Shown piece by piece: positions 40,101 through 47,118 of a DNA stretch of 64,000 nucleotides. Under the pieces are notes generated by a model that did not search any database, had not been told where the DNA came from, and was given only the letters and a program-made list of their open reading frames with translations. The stretch covers positions 195,405,378 to 195,469,377 of the forward strand of contig NC_090021.1 of the NCBI RefSeq assembly GCF_037176765.1. Direction: 5' to 3'. The number at the start of each line of letters is the position of its first letter. Positions within the stretch are counted from its first letter, which is position 1. The translations under genes and the position numbers were made by a program. The stretch is from Anolis sagrei (Eukaryota > Chordata > Lepidosauria > Squamata > Anolidae).

Positions 40101-41184
40101 GATGCAGGTTAAACAGAGGAAAGCAAGCTGGTTCTGCCATGTCTGTTGAAGAACTCTTTCTTCAACAACTCTTTGATAGACATCTAAGAGCCTGACTTCA
40201 CATGAGGCCCAGTTATGTAGATGTTATTCCCAAGATGCAGCTTCAGAGAGTACTGAAATCTCGATCTTGGGGTGGAGTTGGAAAAGTGTGTTCATTTCTT
40301 TTCCTCCTCTCTCAATTGCTTTTTCACCACAAGTCTCTGCATGCTTAGTCGGAAATAAATCTCAGTGCATTTAACTGATCGTATTGTCACGCTAGGTCAG
40401 GCTGAACAATTCCAGAAACTTCAAGGATAGTTCCCACCCCCCCCCCACACCCCCCCCCCCATGTCAGGAGCGACTTGAAAAACTGCAAATTACTTCTGGT
40501 GCGAGAGAATTGGCTGTCTGCAGGGACGTTGCCCAGGGTACGCCCAGATGTTTTACCATCCTGTGGGAGATTTCTCTCATGTCCCCGCATGAGCAGCTAG
40601 AGCTGACAAATAGGAGTACACCCCACTCCCCAGATTTGAATCGCTGACCTTTCGGTCAGCAGTCATGTCAGCACAAGGGTTTAACCCATTGCGCCACTGG
40701 GGGCTCTCAAGGGTAGGTAAAAAACCCAAATATTTCTTGGATCAAGAGTAAGGTTTATTTTAGGCTTATAGAAAAGAAAAAAGAACACATGCATGTTGAT
40801 ATCATCTTGTCTTATAAAGGAGGGACCCAGAGTGTGTTTTAGAGCAATATTTTATAGTTCACCTTACTTCTACCAGTCAACATCATCATTGCATGCTGGT
40901 CAGGAGGGCATGGCTTTTGCTTGATCTCATCATTTCCTGTTCTCTAAATATGGGCATGTGAGCATTTCAAGCAATGGCCATATTTGGGCCATCCAATCAT
41001 AAAGCAAGGAGAAGGAGGACAGAAGCCTGAGTGTTATTTGCATAACTCAGCAATTTCTGCACAATGGTGTTTTGAAAAGAAAAAGGTTGATTTCTGCGTC
41101 ACAGTATTCCCAGGAAAGTTTGCTTAGCTTAGACCTGGGAGGGAACTCATCACAAATAAAAATGCAACCTACAACATGTTTATG

Positions 41185-41246
<62 letters not shown>

Positions 41247-44026
41247 CACAAATTTTTACTGTAAAATTTGGACAACAAAAACAACTGCTGAAAACCGGTG
41301 ATGTGAGAGCCTTCAAATCCTCGCACTGCCATGTTCCTAGACTTGGATTCAGGGAAACCTGCAGAGTTGATTCCAAAGATGACCTTAAGGCCCAATAATA
41401 GTTGTACTAAGGCCTCCAGCCAAGTAAAACGTATAGAGCTCAAAACCAGAATTTTTGAATTGGGCCCAGAAATTAGCCAGAAACCAAGGAGGACAAGGAA
41501 AGACCAGTGTAACGTGTTTACATAATTTTTGTTCCTAAACAATCTTAGCAAACCCATGTATAGTTCAAGATGATAATCCACGCAGAAACTTGTAATTGCA
41601 GCTAGAAATTTATATCCATTTATTAGTCCTAACTTGGATGGCTCTACTGAATGAATGGAAATTACATAAAGATTAACTTATTAGCTTCCCATCGTTGATT
41701 CTTAGACTACTGAAACATGCTCTATGTGGGGTTGCCTTTGAAGACTGTTCGGAAGCTTCAAATGGTCCAGCGGGGTGGCAGCCAGGTTGCTAACAGGGAG
41801 CACATAATGTCTCTGTTGTGCCAGCTCCACTGGCTGCAAGTTTGCTACCGTGAACAATTCAAAGTGCTGGCTTTAGCCTATAAGGCCCTAAATGGTCCTG
41901 GCCCAGCCTACCTTTCCAAACATATTTCTCCCAATGAACCAGCTAGGAATTTAAGATCTTCTGGGAAAGCCCTGCTCTCGATCCCGCCTTTGTCACAGGC
42001 ACACCTGGCGGGGACAAGAGGCAGGACCTTCTCAGTGGTGGCTCCTTGGCTATGGAATTACCTCCCTAGGATATTAGATCGGCCCCCTCTCTACTAACAT
42101 TCCAAAAAATTTTGAAAACCTGGCTTTTTGAGCAAGCCTTTGAAAACGCAATGTAATGGATGAATATGGAACCCAGAAAAGAATGAAAATGGAACGACTT
42201 GACAATGTCTTTGGAAAATGAGCTAATAGGAAGATACTGGTGTTTTATGCTTTTAATGCTTTTTACAGGGTTTTAATAATGTGTGCTAATTGTTTTTAAT
42301 TTTGTTTATGTTCATTATGGCATTGAATTGTGCCAGTGTAAGCCGCCTTGAGTCACCTTTGGGCTGAGAAAGGCAGCATAGAAATGCAGTAAATAAATAA
42401 ATAAATAAATAAGATGAGCAATTGGATTTATACCAGGCTATGCAGCTCCAAAGGAGGTTGTGGCTGTCTGGGAGAGCAGCTGAAACTGGAAAAACATCCT
42501 CTGCACCACTGTGGGGGTGGGATCCATTCTCTAATGACAGAGATGAATGCAGCACACCCCCCTCTGGCTCCAATCTTTTCTTAGCATACCTTCTGTAACA
42601 TTAGTTGAATTGCAGAGTTTTTGGCCTCCCTGTAAATCCAGCTCCTTTTGACAGTCCTTGAGCCTTGCTATGATTTCTCTGAGAACTAGGACCTCATCAC
42701 ACTGAGGTGCCTAATGTGGGCGACAGCGGAGGAATTTGCTGGGCAGTGTGGTGAATCCATGGGGCTGTAGAGGAAACTGTCATCTCGCGCCCTGCATCAC
42801 CGCCTTCCACATCACACGGGCTCCCCCCTGCGCTGGCCCTATTGTGGGCTATGAGAACACATGTAGCTACCTGTGTTCTTGGGGCTCCATTCTGGGATGC
42901 TTCCAGGACAGAGTCAGGACACAGAAGTAGCCCTGTGTTGTGGGAAGGGCTCTGGTGGCCTCTGTCTTGGAAGCATCCTGGTGAGGTCTCTAGTTTGCAC
43001 TTGCAAAACCAGAAACAAAAATGTCAGAAATGCAATCAGTTCATTTGTATATATAGGTTTGTGTGAGTGCATACACAGCAGTAAAGCATTTCTGAGGCTC
43101 AGTTTCATAGATCAGCCTTTTTGACTAGGAGGCTACCATTTGTACTGGAATGTAATCCTCATCAATCACAGACATCAGAGGGCATCAGACTGGGAGCAGC
43201 TTCCATGGAAAAACATTCATTCAACACAACACAAAACTTCTAGAAATGCCTACAAAGATTGTACAATTATATTGGTTGGCTCCCAGTCTAACCGTCATGG
43301 CTCAGTCGTGGGGAATCTTGGGATTTGTAGTTTGGAGAGGTAGTAAGAACTATCTGAGTGCTCCCCTACTCCAAACCTCTATTTGAAGATAAAAAACAAA
43401 GAAGCCATTCGCAAAATGTAAAAAAAAAAAGAAAAAAGAAAAAAAAGAGAGAGAGCGAGAGAGAGAGAAAATAAGTTTCATTGGAATTGTGAAAACATTA
43501 TAAAATGGTCACAAATGCAATCCAGGTTTTTTATGTCATCTCCAACTCTTTCACCATGCAGGAATCATACAAAAAAAAATTAATTGGCGTGAGGTAGAAG
43601 AGAGAAGTCCCAAAATCCGATCTTTAGGGTTTGCCTGGTGAGATAAGAGATAAATCTCCTGTCCCTTTAATAATCGTGTAGAAGAGAGAATTTTAACACA
43701 AACCACAACTACAGGAATCCCTTCTTCCTTATAGCTTTCAAGGGTACAGGAACACTATCCCTTATTTCCACTAGGAACCCTACAGGGATGTGCAGTTAAT
43801 AGCGAGCCTCCATCTTCACTAAGCAGAGAAGTGATAATTTAGGGTGCTGTAAAAGCACCAAGAAACCTGACTGTCTTTATGGCAGCTGAGTTGGACAGTG
43901 AGTTTAGGTGGTACACTAAATAACAAAATACTCCACCAAATTTCTTCTAATCTCAAGGAGAGGCAGGGAGAAAGAGAAGTCTGAAGTTACCGTACTCACC
44001 ACGCAGCCTGCCAGAGGGTTCTTCAT
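6540..44026 (-). CDS. NOSTRIN: Nostrin, F-BAR and SH3 adaptor protein, complete 16-exon coding region
   Basis: NOSTRIN binds endothelial nitric oxide synthase, dynamin and membranes and helps move the synthase away from the plasma membrane (family knowledge). Sixteen exons join without a frame break to 524 residues, against 506 in human. Residues about 1-255 are the F-BAR domain ([53 protein letters not shown]). Residues about 290-350 are coiled coil. A Ser/Pro/Thr-rich linker follows. Residues about 452-506 are an SH3 domain with ALYDY (457-461), WW (487-488) and a PxxY-type end (P500, Y503). I chose the start at 44026 because MKNPLAGCV aligns with human MRDPLTDCP. Introns after exons 6 and 7 use GC donors. 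SPC25 converges on it and CERS6 lies upstream on the same strand. Confidence 0.96.
6700..9200. other. NOSTRIN last intron
   Basis: About 2.5 kb separates exons 15 and 16. Apart from the hAT element at 7580-7985 I see only AT-rich sequence with spurious open frames. Confidence 0.7.
7580..7985. mobile_element. hAT element resembling the OC1 (OposCharlie) family, with perfect 8-bp duplication
   Basis: The left end CAGAGGTCCTCAAACTTTTT followed by AAACAGGGCCAGG and GGAGGGCCGGACTATA matches my memory of the OC1-type hAT MITEs known from several tetrapods. The direct repeat CTCTAACC flanks both sides (7572-7579, 7986-7993). The right end is rearranged (GTTTGAGGCCCTC then GGGCCGTAGTTTG). The middle holds a copied fragment shared with 6184-6221. 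It is non-coding. Confidence 0.75.
9201..9326 (-). CDS. NOSTRIN: NOSTRIN exon 15 (linker and start of SH3)
   Basis: It encodes [20 protein letters not shown] followed by [25 protein letters not shown] plus the acidic REDEL loop marks the first part of the SH3 domain. The acceptor is TTCTACCTTCCAG and the donor is AAAG|GTATTT. Confidence 0.95.
9327..9980. other. NOSTRIN intron 14, right part
   Basis: This is AT-rich intron between exon 15 and the Helitron. It shows no recognised repeat and no convincing exon. Confidence 0.5.
10210..10932 (+). repeat. C-rich minisatellite inside the Helitron
   Basis: Imperfect direct repeats combine the modules ACGCCCCCCACGTTCACGCC, CCTAAACGCCCATAACCCC and AACCTTACCTCCTCCCCCTC in changing order. 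The strand is almost free of G outside a few CpGs. Long open frames here are composition artefacts rich in Pro and His. Confidence 0.85.
10933..11330 (+). repeat. Polypurine tract (GGAAGGA/GAAGGAGA-like), about 400 bases
   Basis: The + strand is almost all A and G (GGAAGGAAGGAGAGAAGG-like units). Such a homopurine tract can fold as intramolecular triplex DNA. It forms the right half of the Helitron interior. Open frames here encode low-complexity Arg/Glu/Lys or Ser/Phe/Leu and are not genes. Confidence 0.9.
11361..11419 (+). repeat. (TG)n-TATATATA-(CA)n microsatellite
   Basis: (TG)n runs into TATATATA and then (CA)n, so the block is self-complementary and could form a hairpin. It abuts the Helitron's CTAG end directly. 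Confidence 0.9.
11951..12065 (-). CDS. NOSTRIN: NOSTRIN exon 14 (linker)
   Basis: It encodes [20 protein letters not shown] then [18 protein letters not shown]. It follows the pattern of human EHTHSYVKISRPFLMKRLEN but is divergent. The donor CAG|GTAAAG leaves phase 1, and the next exon restores it. Confidence 0.88.
12790..13245. mobile_element. hAT (Charlie-like) non-autonomous element
   Basis: The ends CAGTGGTTCTCAACCCATGG and GGTTGGGAACCACTG are inverted. The inside has TGTGATCCACAAGAACAAAA and the repeated phrase GGTCCCTGGTCAAA. The flanks TCCATTAC and CATTAGAC are only partly alike. A better-bounded family member lies at 57242-57524. Confidence 0.75.
13386..13511 (-). CDS. NOSTRIN: NOSTRIN exon 13
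   Basis: It encodes [20 protein letters not shown] and [20 protein letters not shown], matching human LLEANSYKLSSMLAELEQR and FRWREK. The donor is AAG|GTAATA. The acceptor is short of pyrimidines, so the 5' edge is slightly less certain, but it keeps phase 0. Confidence 0.9.
13957..14004 (+). repeat. (TA)n microsatellite
   Basis: An almost pure AT dinucleotide run with one interruption, in NOSTRIN intron 12. Confidence 0.9.
14276..14364 (-). CDS. NOSTRIN: NOSTRIN exon 12 (coiled coil)
   Basis: It completes a Gly codon and then encodes [20 protein letters not shown] and NDITEQLYE, matching human LERMLKTYSSTSSFSDAKSQ. The acceptor is GGTCTTTTTCTAAAG and the donor is GAG|GTACAG. Confidence 0.95.
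15124..15367. mobile_element. Fold-back MITE (TTGTAAGTTTTCCGGGCTAT ends)
   Basis: The two arms read through TATGGCCATGTTC, CATCTATGGCAGGCATCCTC and AGGTCTGTTGG and their inverse. The same family occurs at 38392-38589, and a short piece lies near 27672-27702. Confidence 0.75.
15591..15836. mobile_element. Tigger/pogo-like MITE
   Basis: The left end CAGTTAGCCCTCCATATTTG and right part CAAATGTGGAGGGATGGTTG are degenerate inverted repeats. Internal wording (CCTAGAGATTCC, AAAGTGAAAAAC) matches the copies at 19965 and 56535. Confidence 0.7.
15901..15920 (+). repeat. Poly-C tract
   Basis: A run of about 17 C. Similar runs occur at 19057-19078, 40436-40460 and 62430-62448, and a G run at 63447-63463. 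Read errors are likely in such runs. Confidence 0.8.
16015..16148. mobile_element. Palindromic hAT-like MITE
   Basis: The ends CAGTGGTTCTCAATCTGTGG and AGGTTGAGAACCACTG flank a core with CCCAGAAATCCCAGCCAG. The flanks TTTTAAAC and TTCTAAAT are a decayed 8-bp duplication. Confidence 0.85.
16437..16545 (-). CDS. NOSTRIN: NOSTRIN exon 11 (coiled coil), weak donor
   Basis: It encodes [20 protein letters not shown] and [16 protein letters not shown], matching human KERRKSLLKPKLLRLQRDIE. The donor is ACAG|GTTATC, GT but far from consensus at +3 to +6. The phase-1 end still joins exon 12 exactly. Confidence 0.93.
17059..17193. mobile_element. Palindromic hAT-like MITE with target duplication
   Basis: Same family as 16015. 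The flanks CCCTAAAC and CCCTAAAT form an 8-bp duplication with one change. Confidence 0.88.
18123..18693. mobile_element. Fold-back mariner derivative with transposase remnant
   Basis: TA flanks both ends. The arms of about 225 bases begin CGAGGGTTGAATAAAAAGTA and end TACTTTTCATTCAACCCCCA, and are near-complete inverted copies around a loop of roughly 110 bases. On the minus strand the right arm and loop encode a mariner-type helix-turn-helix start: [20 protein letters not shown] then [20 protein letters not shown]. No catalytic domain remains. It behaves as a dead, snap-back element in NOSTRIN intron 10. Confidence 0.87.
19965..20234. mobile_element. Tigger/pogo-like MITE with TA duplication
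   Basis: TA at 19963-19964 and 20235-20236 flanks CAGTCAGCCCTCCATATTTG on the left and GTGCAGGGTTGATTG on the right. The middle has repeated AATCAAATCCAC-like words. Confidence 0.8.
20555..20819 (-). mobile_element. tRNA-derived SINE (lizard type) with target duplication
   Basis: On the minus strand it begins GAGCCCCTGGTGGCGCAATA, has the B-box-like GGTTCGAATCC, and ends in an A-run. The flanks CCCTACTGAAGTT (20542-20554) and CCCTACTAAAGTT (20820-20832) are a 13-bp duplication with one mismatch. It is close to NOSTRIN exon 10 but outside it. Confidence 0.88.
20990..21115 (-). CDS. NOSTRIN: NOSTRIN exon 10
   Basis: It encodes [20 protein letters not shown] through [10 protein letters not shown], aligned with human CHTQIHCAISKIDIEKDIQA and SEFLLTDYF. 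The donor is TAT|GTAAGT and both ends are phase 0. Confidence 0.95.
21202..21300 (-). CDS. NOSTRIN: NOSTRIN exon 9 (F-BAR)
   Basis: Thirty-three codons include [20 protein letters not shown] and [13 protein letters not shown], matching human SILELEKERIQLLCNNLNQY. Two overlapping donors exist (GCT|GTAGGT and GTAG|GTATAT). Only the first keeps the frame into exon 10 and gives the human exon length. Confidence 0.94.
21703..21757 (+). repeat. 28-base tandem duplication
   Basis: The unit containing ACTCTATGTGCACTGACTAC followed by GGCAGAA occurs twice, back to back, in NOSTRIN intron 8. Confidence 0.85.
21890..22113 (+). mobile_element. L2-like LINE 3' end with (TTA)n tail
   Basis: The sequence runs through ...TCTGCCCTGAGTCCCTTTGG and TGGAATATAAAG into about 13 TTA units. 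Lizard L2 3' ends typically have this form. Confidence 0.7.
22165..22745 (+). mobile_element. Non-LTR retrotransposon ORF fragment (C-terminal part with degenerate zinc finger)
   Basis: A 177-codon frame includes [51 protein letters not shown] and [24 protein letters not shown] polyproteins end similarly (GHVLRMPDHRLPK... ENWEQLALDR... CPHCxRTFxARIGLxSHLRTH). One zinc-ligand position is changed and the domains upstream are gone. The clade was not resolved. It is not a host gene. Confidence 0.75.
22866..22925 (-). mobile_element. Short LINE 3'-end fragment
   Basis: Contains CCACCCTATCTCCCCAGTGG and GGACTCAGGGCAGCTTA, the inverse of the usual LINE 3' wording before its tail. Confidence 0.5.
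23516..23710. mobile_element. Tigger/MER2-like element with TA duplication
   Basis: It begins CAGTGATCCCTTGTTATCTG after TA and ends GACCAACTC before TA. Internal CTGTGGATGCCAAAATTCAC and AATCCATGGATAC recall Tigger-type repeats. Confidence 0.65.
23924..24078. mobile_element. Palindromic hAT-like MITE with perfect target duplication
   Basis: The ends CAGTGGTTCTTAACC and GGTTGAGAACCACTG are flanked by perfect 8-bp repeats TATTAGAG (23916-23923 and 24079-24086). Core bases are more diverged than in the other copies. Confidence 0.92.
24711..25170. mobile_element. Possible degraded hAT element
   Basis: It starts GGCTTGTCCAACTTGTGGC and includes CGGCCTGCATTCAGCTC and TGTGGCCCTGG, wording typical of old hAT copies. 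The ends are not clear. Confidence 0.35.
26827..26952 (-). CDS. NOSTRIN: NOSTRIN exon 8 (F-BAR)
   Basis: It encodes [20 protein letters not shown], then [20 protein letters not shown] and HQ, against human TRLKWENTLENCYQ. The acceptor is CATTTTCTTTTTAG and the donor is CAA|GTAAGT. Both ends are phase 0. Confidence 0.96.
27274..27372 (-). CDS. NOSTRIN: NOSTRIN exon 7 (F-BAR), GC donor
   Basis: It encodes [33 protein letters not shown], parallel to human KKKLMVSTKKHEALFQLVES and EKEKRK. The donor is again AAAG|GCAAGT. The acceptor is TTTGTGGCAG. Confidence 0.93.
27548..27610 (-). CDS. NOSTRIN: NOSTRIN exon 6 (F-BAR), GC donor
   Basis: Twenty-one codons, [21 protein letters not shown], align with human LDNEVEKTANLVISNWNQQIK. 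The 3' edge reads AAAG|GCAAGT: a GC donor with otherwise consensus bases. No GT nearby would keep frame and homology. Confidence 0.92.
27703..27782. mobile_element. Fragment of the palindromic hAT-like MITE
   Basis: Contains CAGATCCCAGAAATCCTTAC and CTGGGATTTCTGGGAGTTG with AGGCCAAAATACCC. The left end is lost against a fragment of the fold-back MITE. Confidence 0.7.
28121..28202 (-). CDS. NOSTRIN: NOSTRIN exon 5 (F-BAR)
   Basis: It encodes [20 protein letters not shown] and HEKRKKT, against human KLGKAIELEAIKPTYQVLNV. The acceptor is TTGTGTGTCCAG and the donor is ACA|GTGAGT. Confidence 0.93.
28375..28437 (-). CDS. NOSTRIN: NOSTRIN exon 4 (F-BAR)
   Basis: It encodes [20 protein letters not shown], parallel to human VSSAWAWASEGMKSTADLH. 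Both ends are split codons. The acceptor is ATTATTCTTCAG and the donor is AG|GTAAGC. Confidence 0.94.
28688..28803. mobile_element. Degenerate palindromic hAT-like MITE
   Basis: Recognisable from CTGTGGGTCTCCAGG, CCCAGAAATCCCAG and TGGGGACCACAAGTTGAGAA. The outer ends are decayed. Confidence 0.75.
29082..29165 (-). CDS. NOSTRIN: NOSTRIN exon 3 (F-BAR)
   Basis: It completes an Arg codon and then encodes [20 protein letters not shown] and VLKKMKT, against human ANLEISYAKGLQKLASKLSK. The acceptor is ATTTTCTTGACAG and the donor is AA|GTAAGT. Confidence 0.95.
29650..29898 (-). mobile_element. tRNA-derived SINE (lizard type)
   Basis: The minus strand starts GAGCCCCCAGTGGTGCAGTG, GGGTTAAACC, followed by a degenerate B box. 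The body matches the copy at 47119-47439 (CATGCAGTCATGCCAGTCAC-like). Confidence 0.82.
31480..31770 (+). mobile_element. L1-like LINE, left part interrupted by CR1
   Basis: One frame reads [20 protein letters not shown] then KCK, the C-terminal zinc-knuckle region of L1-type ORF2. It breaks off where a CR1 element begins and resumes after it at about 32533. Confidence 0.7.
31771..32530 (+). mobile_element. CR1-type LINE 3' part, inserted in L1-like sequence
   Basis: An open frame (31767-32342) with [37 protein letters not shown] and [20 protein letters not shown] is the CR1 C-terminus. It ends in the usual CR1 3' region, TGGACTGGATGGCCCATGAG. It is less decayed than the CR1 at 4735-6100, so probably younger. 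Confidence 0.9.
32533..33072 (+). mobile_element. L1-like LINE, right part and 3' end
   Basis: The frame resumes as [18 protein letters not shown]. The 3' end has a G-rich run, then CCAATAAAACAATTAAAAAA as poly(A) signal and tail. A small LINE 3' fragment with TATTTACAGTATTTATATAC lies inside at about 32733-32818. Confidence 0.7.
33205..33270 (+). repeat. Two-copy direct repeat
   Basis: AGATGCCAGAGGGAGGATCC plus CAGTCATG is followed by AGATGCCAGAGAGAGGACTC plus CAGTCATG. A third weaker unit lies near 33326. Confidence 0.75.
35118..35461. mobile_element. MITE with GACCTCATCAGAC ends
   Basis: The left end GACCTCATCAGAC is mirrored by GTCTGATGGGGTC. The interior is GC-richer than the surroundings and non-coding. 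A relative with GACCTCATCACACTGAG lies at 42690-42988. Confidence 0.7.
36115..36263 (-). other. Unidentified exon-like open frame inside NOSTRIN intron 2
   Basis: On the minus strand CCCAG precedes 149 bases that encode [40 protein letters not shown] and VIAADCKHK, then AAG|GTATAA and an in-frame stop. The composition (Trp, Tyr, Phe, charged residues) looks like real protein, but I recognise no family. The pyrimidine tract is poor. Its phase (2 in, 0 out) does not fit NOSTRIN exon 2 (ends phase 2) to exon 3. A second frame over the same bases is also open for 146 codons, which weakens the case. It could be chance, a retrocopy piece or an exon of a nested gene. Confidence 0.25.
36958..37145 (+). 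mobile_element. SINE 3' fragment
   Basis: Matches the right half of the SINE at 47119-47439 (GCTCCATGCAGTCATGC, AGCTCTTTGGCTTAGAAATG, TTAATGTCAGGG) and ends in CTTTACCTTTACCT. Confidence 0.8.
37581..37666 (-). CDS. NOSTRIN: NOSTRIN exon 2 (F-BAR)
   Basis: The acceptor is TGTTTTTCAG. It encodes [20 protein letters not shown] and QLLSILQQ, parallel to human YNKVYKNLKEFSQNGENFCK. It ends phase 2 at AG|GTGGGT. Confidence 0.95.
38392..38589. mobile_element. Fold-back MITE (GTTGTAGGTTTTTCAGGCTG ends)
   Basis: A compact palindrome. The left arm CATCTATGGCAGGAAACCTC and right arm GAGGATGCCTGCCATAGATG meet at GTGAGGTCACAACCTCAC. Same family as 15124-15367. Confidence 0.85.
40461..40706 (-). mobile_element. 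tRNA-derived SINE (lizard type)
   Basis: The minus strand begins GAGCCCCCAGTGGCGCAATG and GGTTAAACCCTTGTG, like the copy at 20555. A C-rich run lies at its distal end. Confidence 0.85.
41191..41246 (+). repeat. (CT)n(AT)n microsatellite
   Basis: About 19 CT units are followed by about 9 AT units, in NOSTRIN intron 1. Confidence 0.95.
41700..42412 (+). mobile_element. L2-type LINE 3' part with (AAAT)n tail
   Basis: A frame at 41717-42097 reads [57 protein letters not shown] and [13 protein letters not shown], the standard L2 C-terminus. The 3' end has AAGCCGCCTTGAGTCACC and an AAAT tail. Confidence 0.88.
42690..42988. mobile_element. MITE with GACCTCATCACACTG-like ends
   Basis: The left end GACCTCATCAC pairs with GTGAGGTCTC at the right, with a GC-rich interior. 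Related to 35118-35461 by its ends. Confidence 0.55.
44000..44026 (-). CDS. NOSTRIN: NOSTRIN coding exon 1 (start codon)
   Basis: Nine codons, MKNPLAGCV, end phase 0 at G|GTGAGT and align with human MRDPLTDCP. The frame stays open upstream to another ATG at 44116, which would add 30 residues. I take this as 5' UTR because the homologue starts at the inner ATG. Confidence 0.85.
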
Positions 44027-44454
44027 CCTGGACTGTGACTTCTTCCCACTGGAACATTTCCTCCTCTGGTCTAAAACTGGGAGTTCCACTAGGATGAAGT
44101 CAGCAAAGCAAAACAACAGGTAATTCAGGGTTTAGCTCTGCCACAACTGATTTTATCCTTTGCATTTCCTGCTACATAAGCAGACAAGTCTGAATGTTGC
44201 AAAGATACCTAAAAGTATGGCATTGACTAGTTTCATAGATGAATCTGATTCCAGGCACCAGAGTACAGACCATACACTGTGTAGAATATGTTAGAAGGAT
44301 ACATGGAGAACTGTGTCTTGGTGCTAATGTGATGTAGAAGTTAGGGAAAGCCTAGACTGGTAAAATCTGGGCTTTCCTGTGGCATCTGCTAAATGACCTT
44401 GGGTCAGTTACATGTAGCAGCTTAAACTACCTCACAGGATTGTTCTAAAGACAA

Positions 44455-44484
44455 AGATGGATGGATGGATGGATGGATGGATGG
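44455..44484 (+). repeat. (GGAT)n microsatellite
   Basis: About seven GGAT units. Confidence 0.9.
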
Positions 44485-47118
44485 AGCTTAGCCATGTAAG
44501 ACACATGGAGTTTCTTACAAGGAAGTTGAAATGTAAGTGTAATAAATATTTTACTCTCCTTAATCCCTATGGCAAAATCCGTATTGTTGACATAGATATG
44601 GGAATCACATGGCTCACACTGAAAAGCTTGTTGTCTTCCTAAACAAATGATTCAACAAACCTTTCTGTGAAATAGGTGTATGATCCTACAAGTTCCAGCA
44701 AGCCTAAGCTTTTTAAGCAGGGTTGGAAACAATGTGCTCTCCCATTCTTCCTCTTGGTTGTTTATGAATTCAAATTCTCTTTAATTCCTGCAGCCTTGGC
44801 CAATGCAGATGTAGGATGGGAGCAGCCCTTGCTGGCTAGGAGATTGTGGGAGTTATAGTTGAAGCTCTGGAAAATGCCTTGCATCTTTTGTTTCCCTACA
44901 ATCTAACTTTTATGTAACTCTGGCACATGTTTTACAAAGTTTTATCATGCTTGGGAAAGTCAAAGGGTGCAGGAAAGGGGGAAGCCCACATTACAGGTGC
45001 AGTGATTCAGTCAAGATGCAATGGCTCTGGATTTGCAAAATGTGAGCAGGGCAGTCGATGATGATGCTGTTCGAGGTCTCTCCAGGCATTGGGATGGTGT
45101 CCAATTTATAAACAATTACAAATCAGTAGTGTTACTCTTCCCACGTTACGTTTAATGAAGATTTTCCTGTAATATAGAAATTGTGATTTGCAATCTGCAG
45201 TTTTTTTGTATATGGCGTCCAATTTGCCAGTGATTTTCCAAAACATTTTAAAATTTTATTTCGATGTTTGACTGTTAATAGTTCCTTATTTCTTCGTAGC
45301 CCAGCTTGTCTCCTCTTTGTTCCAGAACTACTGTCAACAGCTGTGATGATACTATCCTTGAACCTCTTTGTAATGTTGTCATTACAAAGTCTCTGGATTG
45401 ATAGAATAGGAGGGTGTTTGGCACACATTCACCATACTATTTGGACTCATCCTATACAAATACAGTTTGTATGCACACATCATATATCCAGGCCATATTT
45501 GTAGGGCCTCCAATTGTGTGTGTAGTTTGTAGGCATTTAGAAATCTTAAATGACTGCCGACTAAACAAAGTGAGATTGGAAGACCCTGCTAGCATAAACA
45601 TTCCCATTCACTGAAATCCCAAGGTAAGGTTACGCAACGTACACCAAGGATGGACAACACATGGCTATCCAGGAGTGTATAAGCCCTTGTGGAATCCTGG
45701 AATTTGTAGTTTGTTAGAAGCATTAGATGTGGCTTCTAGCTGTCTATCCCAGGATTCTTTAAGATGGAACCAAGACAGTTACAGGACTATGACTATTTAG
45801 TTAGTGCAAATGGGCTCCAGTTAACTAAGATGAAGACCATTCTAAGCAACTCAAGGTGTGTCCTGTTTTTCTCTTTTGTTGGGACTGCTCAAATGACACA
45901 CGACATGGGCAGGGCACGCCTAGGATTGCTTAAGCAGTTTGCATCCAGGGTGCAACAGAATGGAAACAGGATTGAGAAGATGTTTGTGATAACACCTCTT
46001 ATCCAACTAACTGTGCATGGGAGGAAGAAAGCATTGGCTCATTAAGTCAAGAATGATCGGAATGGTATCGTAGTCCCTTAGACAGATATTCCCTAAACTT
46101 GATGCATGTCTTCATCGGCAGTATAGTTTGAATTAAACATATATAATTTTCATGTAAAACCAGTTTAGAGAGCATTTTCCTCTTCACTGCTTTCTGTCTA
46201 CAAAATGGACCTAGCGTCTCATGCAAGTTAAAGCTAGGCCAAGGTCTCAATATACTCGATGGTTTCAAAGGAAGAAAGAACACATTATTTTTTCATTAAT
46301 TGCAATTAATGATCTTGAGATGTGTGGCCTGACTTTTGTCTGCATAGGCCCTTGTTCTATACCAGTACATTTCTCAAGTGATCAGATTTGGAGGAGCAGC
46401 AATTATTTTCCCCTCATATGACAGGGATCAAATCTGTGAGCAATTGACTATAATTGCTTCTTCCTTTCTGTCCCAAGTACTGGCAGTCATTGGCTCGGGG
46501 ACTGGTGCTGGTCCAGGAGACTACCTCTCTGAGTAGTAATGCTTTATATTACCTTGAGCAATATGCAGACCTGTGACTCTTAACACTATCATTATTTTGC
46601 ATAGTTTTTAAAGTTTTTGCCTTGTGAGAAAGCTAGTGAGATTTGAAAATTTGGGTTGGCATAATAAGAGCATCAAGAGGCAACATAATATAGCATTTCA
46701 TGGGTATTTTACATAACAAAGCAGCTCCTTTTTGTAGTATTTTACGTCCTCCAGACCCTCTTTCTTGTCTTTGTTCTCTGCTGGCATATTTATAGTAAAC
46801 AGTGCAATAAAACTTCTGCGGGAAAGCTGTGTATACCTGCTTATAATAGGCAAGGCAAACAGCAGCTTCCTTTGGAGTTGCATGAACAGGCTACATAGAG
46901 AGAAAATGGTAAAGCAGACGAGCCTGCATCACCAGCAACCCACAATATGTTAATAAATCATAGATCTGTAAGTACGGCAACTAAAATGGAAATAGTAAGT
47001 AAAGTTCTGGGTGAAGAAAGAAAATGTTATTCCTGGATACATTTTTGGAAGAAATCTTCAAGTGGCATCTAGAAGTTTCAAAATGTGTTTTTGATACTTT
47101 TGCAAGGGTAACATGTCC

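Noticed and set aside
41717-42097. A 126-codon open frame in NOSTRIN intron 1
   Set aside because: L2 LINE C-terminal sequence, not a host exon.
45132-45428. A 98-codon minus-strand frame upstream of NOSTRIN
   Set aside because: Lys/Arg-rich but without known motifs. It may be a worn LINE piece. Not supported as a gene.
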